A DNA stretch of 8,009 nt, from the NCBI GenBank assembly GCA_964570785.1, contig CAZMZG010000068.1, forward strand, positions 1 through 8,009, given 5' to 3'. Below the pieces are notes generated by a model. That model had not been told where the DNA came from. It ran no database searches and was given only the letters and a program-made list of their open reading frames with translations. Both the position numbers and the translations under genes were made by a program. The first letter of the stretch is position 1. Every line of letters starts with the position of its first letter. Of the stretch, positions 1-5,057 are shown in pieces. Source of the stretch: Thermatribacter sp964570785. GTDB taxonomy: Bacteria; Atribacterota; Atribacteria; Atribacterales; Thermatribacteraceae.

Positions 1-96
1 AACATAAATAGGCAAAAGAAAAGCGCACTTTTCCCTGGTTGCCACTTCTCCCAGGCGCAGCACTGTATCATGAGGAATTTTTACAAAGGTTTGCAT
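1..96 (-). CDS. Unidentified protein, N-terminal 32 codons only (runs off left edge)
   Basis: An open minus-strand frame starts at ATG (complement of 94-96) and stays open to the window edge. Its first residues are MQTFVKIPHDTVLRLGEV. A GGAAAGGAG Shine-Dalgarno lies just upstream on the same strand (about 105-113), and a minus-strand promoter lies further up (178-207). No signal peptide or motif is visible in these 32 residues, and I do not recognise the family. The reading as a real gene rests on the ribosome-binding site, the promoter and the absence of stops. It is divergent from the rest of the window and may share regulation with the plus-strand genes through the motifs between them. Confidence 0.6.
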   Translation of the reverse strand, partial: MQTFVKIPHDTVLRLGEVATREKCAFLLPIYV

Positions 97-117
97 TTTA
101 AACGCTCCTTTCCTTAG

Positions 118-236
118 TTTGACAAAACCTCTTGAATTTGCAAACCAGCTCTGTCAAATAAATTTTAAGTGCTTCTTATTATATGTGCTTTTTAGGTGAC
201 AAATCAATGTTTATTTGACAAAATTGGTTTTTTGTC
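118..236. repeat. Cluster of five TTTGACAAA-type motifs in the divergent intergenic region
   Basis: The decamer TTTGACAAAA occurs twice, identically, at 118-127 and 214-223. TGTCAAA, the inverted form, is at 152-158, TGACAAA is at 197-203 and TTTTGTC is at 230-236. The copies at 118-124 and 152-158 form a perfect inverted pair of 7-mers whose starts are 34 bases apart. GACAAAA (217-223) and TTTTGTC (230-236) form a second perfect inverted pair with a 6-base gap. Several copies resemble a -35 TTGACA, but none has a good -10 at the right distance. A regulator's operator array is therefore more likely than stacked promoters. The regulator is unknown. Confidence 0.4.
178..207 (-). promoter_or_regulatory. 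Probable sigma-70 promoter for the leftward gene
   Basis: Read on the minus strand there is a perfect -10 TATAAT (complement of 178-183) and a -35-like TTGATT (complement of 202-207), separated by 18 bases. Transcription would start near 171, leaving a leader of roughly 75 bases before the ATG at 96. That leader contains two inverted TTTGACA motifs (118-124 and 152-158), which could serve as operator sites. The -10 is strong; the -35 matches the consensus at four of six positions. Confidence 0.45.
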
Positions 237-282
237 GAGAAAACTTGAGCACACTTTCGGTTCTATCTACTTTTACCTTTTT

Positions 283-291
283 TGATATAAA
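283..291 (+). promoter_or_regulatory. Possible extended -10 promoter for the short ORF
   Basis: TGATATAAA matches an extended -10 (TGn followed by TATAAA at 286-291). No convincing -35 lies 16-18 bases upstream. Transcription would begin near 298. This would make the ATG at 296 too early to be the start of the short ORF and would favour the GTG at 338. Confidence 0.3.
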
Positions 292-295
292 ATCA

Positions 296-514
296 ATGTG
301 CAGTTGTTTGGTACAGGTGCGATTCTTTGAGGAGGGGGTGAGGAAGGAAATAGCCCAGGCTGCTCGTCGCGAAGAGCTGAGAGAAGGGCTGTGCCCGCTA
401 ACAGATCTTGAAGAGAAAATGAAGGATGAAGAAGTGGAGGCCAAAGGAGTGCACGTGGCAGGAGGTCTGGCTAAAAAAGCTTTTGAAGAAGTCCGCTCCA
501 GGCTCAAGTTTTAG
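296..514 (+). CDS. Small charged helical protein of unknown function; start uncertain
   Basis: The frame is open to TAG at 512-514. From about 326 onward it has the codon usage of the neighbouring genes and encodes a highly charged, alanine-rich, probably all-helical protein (for example VRKEIAQAARREELREG and LAKKAFEEVRSRLKF). There is no signal peptide and no known motif, and I do not recognise the family. The start is unclear. ATG at 296 has no ribosome-binding site. GTG at 338 has GAGG at 329-332 with 5-base spacing and suits the extended -10 at 283-291. A TTG at 215 also opens this frame but lies inside the TTTGACAAAA motif. The residues before about 326 look less protein-like, so the 58-residue form from 338 is a serious alternative. 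It could also be a decayed gene end. Confidence 0.45.
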   Translation: MCSCLVQVRFFEEGVRKEIAQAARREELREGLCPLTDLEEKMKDEEVEAKGVHVAGGLAKKAFEEVRSRLKF

Positions 515-531
515 CTCTTATAGGTTATAAT
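503..531 (+). promoter_or_regulatory. Probable promoter for the secreted-protein gene
   Basis: A perfect -10 TATAAT is at 526-531, preceded by GGT, one base off an extended -10. The expected -35 position (503-508, CTCAAG) is a poor match. Transcription would start near 538, giving a leader of about 29 bases that contains the AAAGGAGGG ribosome-binding site at 551-559. The promoter overlaps the end of the preceding short ORF, so the secreted protein can be expressed separately. Confidence 0.45.
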
Positions 532-566
532 GTTTTAAACCAAACCCTTTAAAGGAGGGAAAGACC

Positions 567-1145
567 TTGAAAAAACCCGCAGCCCTTACTCTGTCTCTGC
601 TTTTTATTTTTGTGCTTTTTGCTTTTTCGGTAGTGGCTTTTGCTCAGGAAGAGGCTGACCTGGTTGCCCAGGCCGCCTCACTTCTCAGGGAAGGAAATCT
701 TGAAGAAGCGCAAAAATTGCTTGACGAGGTTCGTCTTTTACTCTGGAACAAGGCACCCATGAAAGTTGAAAATTACACCTTTGTGGAAGAGGAAAGCGAG
801 AGCTACGGCGTGTACCGGGAACGTATTTCCAACTTTTTTGCATCTGACGAGACTATCTATGTCTACGCTGAGCCCAAAAATTACACCATCCGCAAGGAAG
901 GTAATACCTATCATATTTACTTTGACGTGGGGTTCAATCTCTACGATGCAGAAGGCAACTACCTCGGGGGTCAGGACTCTTTCGGGAGCTTTCGCTACAT
1001 CACCCGTTCACCAGTTTATGAGACTTTCTTGAACCTTTACTTCGATTTTGCTGAGGTTCCTTCTGGAGAATATGTTCTGGAGGTGACCCTTCAGGATAAG
1101 TTTTCCGAGAAAAGCACCAGTTTCCGGCTGTCTTTCCGCAAATAA
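567..1145 (+). CDS. Secreted protein with N-terminal helical hairpin and C-terminal beta-rich domain
   Basis: This 192-residue protein starts at TTG 567, placed 8 bases after GGAGG (554-558); no other start fits that site. Residues 1-26 form a typical type I signal peptide (KK, a long hydrophobic core, cleavage after AFA-26). Residues 29-60 look like a single TPR-like helix pair (core LLREGNLEEAQKLLDEV). From about 65 to the end, alternating hydrophobic and polar strands end in SGEYVLEVTLQDKFSEKS, a pattern common at the last strands of Ig-like or C2-like sandwiches. It has no cysteines, no lipobox, no anchor and no catalytic motif that I can see. It would act outside the cytoplasmic membrane, perhaps in protein contacts. 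It has its own promoter, and a promoter follows it, so membership of the transport cluster is not implied. The gene call is firm; the family is not recognised. Confidence 0.85.
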   Translation: MKKPAALTLSLLFIFVLFAFSVVAFAQEEADLVAQAASLLREGNLEEAQKLLDEVRLLLWNKAPMKVENYTFVEEESESYGVYRERISNFFASDETIYVYAEPKNYTIRKEGNTYHIYFDVGFNLYDAEGNYLGGQDSFGSFRYITRSPVYETFLNLYFDFAEVPSGEYVLEVTLQDKFSEKSTSFRLSFRK

Positions 1146-1174
1146 TGAGTGAGGAACTGGCTTGAGGGCCACCT

Positions 1175-1193
1175 CTTCGGCATTTGGCCGAAG
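1175..1193 (+). other. Short hairpin in the gap before the cluster (weak terminator candidate)
   Basis: CTTCGGC (1175-1181) pairs perfectly with GCCGAAG (1187-1193) across the loop ATTTG. The stem is 7 bp and GC-rich, but no T-run follows, so it is not a standard intrinsic terminator. It lies between the stop of the secreted-protein gene and the promoter at 1203-1231. It could stabilise the 3' end of the upstream transcript or be incidental. Confidence 0.35.
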
Positions 1194-1202
1194 CTCCAGA
1201 TG

Positions 1203-1231
1203 TCGACCCGAGAAAATTTACATGTTATAAT
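1203..1231 (+). promoter_or_regulatory. Promoter of the M29-like/ABC transporter cluster
   Basis: A perfect extended -10, TGTTATAAT (1223-1231), lies 17 bases after a -35-like TCGACC (1203-1208, four of six consensus positions). The predicted start of transcription is near 1238, giving a short leader of about 34 bases with the ribosome-binding site at 1258-1263. This is the best-formed promoter in the window. No other intergenic promoter is visible until after the binding-protein gene. Confidence 0.6.
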
Positions 1232-1256
1232 GACCGCATGAGCCTGAAAAGATGCT

Positions 1257-1274
1257 GAGGAGGTGGTTTTTTTG
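1257..1274 (+). promoter_or_regulatory. Ribosome-binding site that fixes a TTG start
   Basis: GAGGAGGTGG (1257-1266) is almost the full anti-Shine-Dalgarno complement. The in-frame GTG at 1263 lies inside it and cannot be its start. TTG at 1272-1274 sits 8 bases after AGGAGG (1258-1263), the ideal distance, so the gene is called from 1272. Confidence 0.75.
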
Positions 1275-2318
1275 CCGGAACTATACGAATACGAACTTGG
1301 AAAGGCTGCTGACATCCTGACCCGAGAGCTTTTCCGCCTTCAAGAGGGAGAGACCTTCGTTATCACCGCTGATACCGAAAGCGACCCCCGAGTGGTCGAT
1401 GCCACAGCCCGAGCCGCTTTTTCCTGTGGTGCTAAGCCGCTGGTGGTGTGGATTCCTGCCCCGCTGGGCGTGGGTAAGGCTGCTGACCCCATGCTGCCTC
1501 AGGGAGCCCTGACTGCGCTCCTTAAAGAGGCTGATGCCTGGGTGGAATTTAACAATCAGTGGTTGCTTTACTCCACTCCCTACGACATTGCAGTGAAAGA
1601 AAATAAGGAACTGCGCCATCTCTGTCTGGTGGGTATGAACGCAGATATGATGGTGCGTTGCATCGGAAGGGTCAACTACCCGGTGCTCAAAGAGTTTGAG
1701 GAAAAACTCGCTGAGATGACCCGCAATGCAAAACAGGTTCGCATGACCACTCCCGCCGGTGAGGACGTGGAGTTTGAAAACGACCCCAATCATCCCGTAA
1801 ACTGTGAACTGGGCTATGCCGACACTCCGGGTTCTCATATGATGTCGGGCCAGGTGGCCTGGTCGCCAAAGCTTGACTCCATAAACGGGGTCATCGTGTT
1901 TGATGGTTCGGTAGTGCCTCCCATCGGCCTTTTGCGGGAGCCCATCCGCCTCACTGTAGAGAAGGGCAAGATCGTCAAAGTGGAGGGGGGCAAAGAGGCA
2001 GTGGAGTTTGAGAGCTGGTTGCGCAGCTTCAACCATCCCCAGATGTTCCAGATGGCCCATGTTTGCTACGGCTTTAATCCTGGTGCTAAATTGACCGGGG
2101 ACATCCTGGAAGATGAGCGAGTCTGGGGTTGCACTGAGTGGGGTGTGGGCAATATTGGTGCCATCCTCATTCCGCCTGATGGCATACCAGCACCTTCTCA
2201 TTCCGACGGAATCTGCCTGAACACTTCGGTCTGGCTGGATGGGAAACTGATCATTGACAAGGGCAGAGTGGTGGACGAAGAACTGAAAAAGCTGGCCGCT
2301 TTGCTTGGTAAAGAGTAA
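1272..2318 (+). CDS. M29-fold metalloenzyme with a NicX-like H/H/D metal site
   Basis: This 348-residue cytoplasmic protein (no signal peptide) belongs to the group uniting M29 aminopeptidases with 2,5-dihydroxypyridine 5,6-dioxygenase (NicX, about 350 residues). An N-terminal alpha/beta domain covers roughly residues 1-150 and the metal-binding domain about 165-348. As I recall NicX, its GYADEPG stretch and SH-x-GWG segment resemble GYADTPG and AHVCYGFNPGA here. NicX binds Fe(II) through His265, His318 and Asp320; this protein has H263, H310 and D312 (SHSDG). The first M29 metal Glu is Gln (Q194, in SGQVAW), the second is H263, and the M29 His is E289, so it is unlikely to be a normal dinuclear aminopeptidase. 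H189 may match a NicX active-site His. The gene opens the cluster, 13 bases before its paralogue. The reaction is unknown. A ring-opening dioxygenase is possible, but a non-oxygenase activity is equally possible if the host is anaerobic. Confidence 0.8.
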   Translation: MPELYEYELGKAADILTRELFRLQEGETFVITADTESDPRVVDATARAAFSCGAKPLVVWIPAPLGVGKAADPMLPQGALTALLKEADAWVEFNNQWLLYSTPYDIAVKENKELRHLCLVGMNADMMVRCIGRVNYPVLKEFEEKLAEMTRNAKQVRMTTPAGEDVEFENDPNHPVNCELGYADTPGSHMMSGQVAWSPKLDSINGVIVFDGSVVPPIGLLREPIRLTVEKGKIVKVEGGKEAVEFESWLRSFNHPQMFQMAHVCYGFNPGAKLTGDILEDERVWGCTEWGVGNIGAILIPPDGIPAPSHSDGICLNTSVWLDGKLIIDKGRVVDEELKKLAALLGKE

Positions 2319-2334
2319 AGGAGGGATTGCTTTG
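2317..2334 (+). promoter_or_regulatory. Ribosome-binding site that fixes the TTG start of the second M29-like gene
   Basis: AAAGGAGGG (2317-2325) overlaps the stop codon of the upstream gene. TTG at 2332-2334 follows GGAGG (2320-2324) after 7 bases. The frame is open further upstream to a GTG at 2305, but that lies inside the previous gene and has no site of its own. The arrangement supports translational coupling. Confidence 0.7.
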
Positions 2335-3303
2335 AGAGTCGCTCCGCTTATGAAAGGGGCAATGATTGCGGTCCGGGACTGCATGGGTGCAAAACCCGGC
2401 GAGAAGGCTCTGGTGGTTACCGACACTGGCAAGCTTCACATTGCGGAAAGCTTCCTGTATGCTTTCTGCGCCCTGGGGGTTGATGCCACGCTTTTCCTCA
2501 TGCTTCCCCGTACTCATCACGCCGAGGAGCCACCCGAGGAAGTCAAGGCAGCAATGTGTGCCAGTGACGTGGCGCTTCTGGTGACCACTTATAGCTTGAC
2601 TCACACCCATGCCCGCATGGAGGCCACGGAGCGGGGAGTGCGCATTGCCAGCATGCCGGGCATAACTGAGGACATGCTTACCGTAGGGGCCATGACTGCC
2701 GACTACAACAAGGTTTCTGAGCTGAGCTGGAAACTCACCCGCTTGCTTGATGAAGCAGAGATGGCCGAAATCACCACCGAGCGCGGGACTAACCTCCGGA
2801 TGAGCCTGAAAGGTAGAAAACCGGGGACCCCTCCCGATGACGGCATCTACCGCGAGCGGGGGAGGTGGGGCAATCTCCCCGCAGGCGAGGCTTATATTGC
2901 TCCGGTTGAGGAATCGGTCGAAGGTGTAGCTGTGATCGACGGTTCCATGTCTCCTCTGGGGGTTTTGAGCGAGCCCATCGTGCTCACCATTGAAAAAGGT
3001 AGGGCAGTGAGGATCGAGGGGGGAAGAGAGGCTGCAGAGCTCAGCCGGCTGCTTCAGGAACTCGAGGATCCCAACGCTTACCTGGTTGGTGAGCTGGGCA
3101 TTGGGACCAACGAGAAGGCCCGGATAACCGGAAATATCCTCGAAGACGAAAAAGCCTTCAAGACGGTGCACATTGCGCTGGGCATGAACGTGGACATGGG
3201 TGGCATTATTGAATCCAAGACTCACAACGACGGCATCATCTGCAATCCTACTTTGAAGCTGGATGGAAAGCTGGTTATGGATAAAGGGAACTTTGTAATT
3301 TAA
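2332..3303 (+). CDS. M29-family (aminopeptidase T-like) metallopeptidase or hydrolase
   Basis: This 323-residue cytoplasmic protein has the M29/COG2309 architecture: an N-terminal alpha/beta domain (about 1-140) and a C-terminal metal domain. All five residues expected of the dinuclear M29 site are present: E186 in NLPAGEAY, E254 in GELGIGTN, H280 in TVHIALG, and H298 and D300 in THNDG. The spacing E186 to E254 (68) and E254 to H280 (26) is close to that of characterised M29 enzymes. It is shorter than AmpS/AmpT (about 410 residues), mostly between H280 and H298, as in the compact 'aminopeptidase-like' branch. Expected role: removal of N-terminal residues from imported peptides, or cleavage of a related amide. 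It is a diverged paralogue of the gene just before it (shared LEDE, DGI and LDGKL blocks). M29 enzymes are dimers, so a heteromer of the two is conceivable. The next gene begins 23 bases later. Confidence 0.82.
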   Translation: MRVAPLMKGAMIAVRDCMGAKPGEKALVVTDTGKLHIAESFLYAFCALGVDATLFLMLPRTHHAEEPPEEVKAAMCASDVALLVTTYSLTHTHARMEATERGVRIASMPGITEDMLTVGAMTADYNKVSELSWKLTRLLDEAEMAEITTERGTNLRMSLKGRKPGTPPDDGIYRERGRWGNLPAGEAYIAPVEESVEGVAVIDGSMSPLGVLSEPIVLTIEKGRAVRIEGGREAAELSRLLQELEDPNAYLVGELGIGTNEKARITGNILEDEKAFKTVHIALGMNVDMGGIIESKTHNDGIICNPTLKLDGKLVMDKGNFVI

Positions 3304-3311
3304 TTTTTAAT

Positions 3312-3320
3312 TAAGGAGGT
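3312..3320 (+). promoter_or_regulatory. Very strong Shine-Dalgarno of the binding-protein gene
   Basis: TAAGGAGGT complements the 16S rRNA tail over nine bases and is set in an AT-rich 23-base spacer. ATG 3327 follows GGAGG after 7 bases. High translation of the binding protein relative to its neighbours is expected. Confidence 0.7.
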
Positions 3321-3326
3321 ATTGGT

Positions 3327-4970
3327 ATGCGCTGGAAAAAGTTTTTGGGGTTGGTGGTAGTATCCGCCCTGCTCCTTCTGGCAGCGGGCGCAGCGCTGGC
3401 TCAGGGTTCGCAAAAAATCGTTCGCTTTACCGAAGCCTGGCCCACTTATATCGACCCGGCTGTGGCTGCGGACTTTTCGAGCTCAGTTTCGGTGGCTAAC
3501 CTGTATGATACTCTGGTTTTTCCCACTTACGATGGTGAAGTGGTCCCTCACCTGGCCGAGCGCTGGGAAGTTTCCGATGACGGGCTCACCTACACCTTTT
3601 ATCTCCGCAAGGGAGTCAAGTTCCACGATGGAAGCGAGTTAACTGCCGAAGACGTAGTATTTAGCATGGAGCGCTTGCTCACCATCGGCCAGGGCTACAG
3701 CTACATTTTTAAGCCTGTTCTGGAAAAAGTCGAGGCACTCGATGACTACACAGTGCGCTTCAAGCTTAAAGAGTCTTTTGGTCCTTTCCTGTATGCACTG
3801 GTACGCCTGTATATCCTTAACAAAGACCTGGTCATGCAGCACATAGAAGATAACGGAGAGTACGGCGAATACGGTGATTACGGAAAGCGCTGGCTGCTCA
3901 CCCATGATGCAGGTTCTGGACCCTACATGGTCAAGGAGATGCGCATGGAAGAATACCTGCACGCTGTTCAGTTTTCCGACTACTGGAAACCCATTCCCGA
4001 AGATGCACCCCTGGAGTTCAAGTTCATCGGAACCACTGAAACAGCTACGGTGCGCACCCTGATGAGCAAGAGGGAGCTGGAGATTTCCGATTTCCGCCAG
4101 CCGGCCGAATTTTACAAGAACATTGCTAAGCTTCCCGGGATTAAGGTAGCCAAGCTCTTCGGAGGCAGCACTTTCTACTGCATGATGCACAACCGGAAAC
4201 CCCCTACCGATGATATCCACTTCCGCAAGGCGCTGGCTTATTGTATCGACTATGATGCTATTGCCAATCAGATTTTCCCCGGGGCGCACCAGGCCCAGGG
4301 TCCGGTTTCTTTCATTCTGCCCGGTCATAACCCGGATGTTTACCAGTACAAGCGAGATCTTGAAAAGGCCCGGGAAGAACTGAAGAAGTCCAAGTATTAC
4401 GACCAGCTGGACCAGTACCCGGTGGACCTTATCTGGTGCGCTGAAGTGCCCGATGAAGAGAAGGTAGCCCTGCTCATCCAGGCCAACGCTGCCGAAATTG
4501 GCATCAAGGTAAACGTGGTGAAAACCCCGTGGATGAAGATCATCGATGAAGTGGCTACTCCGGAAAGCACCGCTCACATGTACCTGATTTTCGTTTCGCC
4601 TCACTACGCAGAAGCCGGTTCCATGCTTCAGTCCAAGTATCATTCTTCTTCTTGTGGCACCTGGGAACAGACTGAGTGGCTTCAGGATCCCGAACTGGAT
4701 CGGATGATCGAGGACGCCATTGCCACCGTGGATCATGAAGAGCGCTTTGCCAAATACCGCAAGATCCAGGAATACATTGTGGACCTCTGCCCCTCGCTCT
4801 TTCTCATCGACCAGCCGGAGAACTATGCCTACCAGGACTATTACATCGACTGGGTGGCTGCCGAACGGGCTGAGCGAGGAGAGAAAGTTAACCCGGTGAT
4901 GGGTTACAATCACTACATGCTGGATGTAAAGGTGTATCCTGAAAAGAGGGACGAGTTGCTTAAAAAGTAA
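3327..4970 (+). CDS. ABC transporter solute-binding protein, family 5 (peptide/nickel type)
   Basis: This 547-residue extracytoplasmic receptor delivers substrate to the DppBC permease encoded downstream. Residues 1-25 form a signal peptide ending ALA-25, cleaved before Q26; there is no lipobox Cys, so the protein is soluble rather than a lipoprotein. Family 5 hallmarks are in order: VPHLAERWEVSDDGLTYTF with the following LRKGVKFHDG and LTAEDVVFSMER (about 73-115), the DAGSGPY segment (about 194-200), DIHFRKALAYCIDYDAI with a downstream basic FPGA region, then the helical C-terminal lobe with ATVDHEERFAKYRKIQEYI near 475. The length is typical. Residues 177-186 are a small GEYGEYGDYG repeat before the conserved GSGPY. 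Substrate cannot be read from sequence; the adjacent M29-like enzymes suggest peptides or related amides. The gene is followed by an intrinsic terminator before the permease genes. Confidence 0.93.
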   Translation: MRWKKFLGLVVVSALLLLAAGAALAQGSQKIVRFTEAWPTYIDPAVAADFSSSVSVANLYDTLVFPTYDGEVVPHLAERWEVSDDGLTYTFYLRKGVKFHDGSELTAEDVVFSMERLLTIGQGYSYIFKPVLEKVEALDDYTVRFKLKESFGPFLYALVRLYILNKDLVMQHIEDNGEYGEYGDYGKRWLLTHDAGSGPYMVKEMRMEEYLHAVQFSDYWKPIPEDAPLEFKFIGTTETATVRTLMSKRELEISDFRQPAEFYKNIAKLPGIKVAKLFGGSTFYCMMHNRKPPTDDIHFRKALAYCIDYDAIANQIFPGAHQAQGPVSFILPGHNPDVYQYKRDLEKAREELKKSKYYDQLDQYPVDLIWCAEVPDEEKVALLIQANAAEIGIKVNVVKTPWMKIIDEVATPESTAHMYLIFVSPHYAEAGSMLQSKYHSSSCGTWEQTEWLQDPELDRMIEDAIATVDHEERFAKYRKIQEYIVDLCPSLFLIDQPENYAYQDYYIDWVAAERAERGEKVNPVMGYNHYMLDVKVYPEKRDELLKK

Positions 4971-4994
4971 ACGTAGGGTAAAATAACCCAGACT

Positions 4995-5031
4995 GAGGGG
5001 GGAGCAAAGGGGTAGCTCTCCCCTCTTTTTT
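4995..5031 (+). terminator. Intrinsic terminator between the binding-protein and permease genes
   Basis: An 11-bp stem (4995-5005 with 5015-5025, one G-U pair) closes a 9-base loop and is followed directly by six T (5026-5031). It begins 24 bases after the binding-protein stop and ends 26 bases before dppB. No separate promoter for dppB is evident after it, so it most likely acts as a partial terminator that lowers permease expression relative to the binding protein, as in many ABC operons. The AGGGG in the loop could instead pair with CCCCT of the 3' arm, giving a weaker alternative fold. Confidence 0.85.
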
Positions 5032-5057
5032 GTAGAAAAGGGGTTAAGGATGAAGCG

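Noticed and set aside
215..220. TTGACA as a -35 for a plus-strand promoter
   Set aside because: No acceptable -10 lies 15-19 bases downstream (the region reads CGAGAAAAC). The motif is better explained as part of the repeated array.
1281..2432. Long minus-strand open frame (over 380 codons) opposite the first M29-like gene
   Set aside because: It is the complement of a clearly conserved gene, has no ribosome-binding site and its translation shows no known motif. It arises from the codon bias of the plus-strand gene.
2251..3225. Minus-strand open frame opposite the second M29-like gene
   Set aside because: Same reason: the plus-strand product has all five metal ligands in place, and the antisense frame has no start signals.
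3639..4913. Long minus-strand open frame (over 420 codons) opposite the binding-protein gene
   Set aside because: The plus strand encodes an unmistakable family 5 binding protein. The antisense translation is low-complexity hydrophobic/His-rich shadow sequence.
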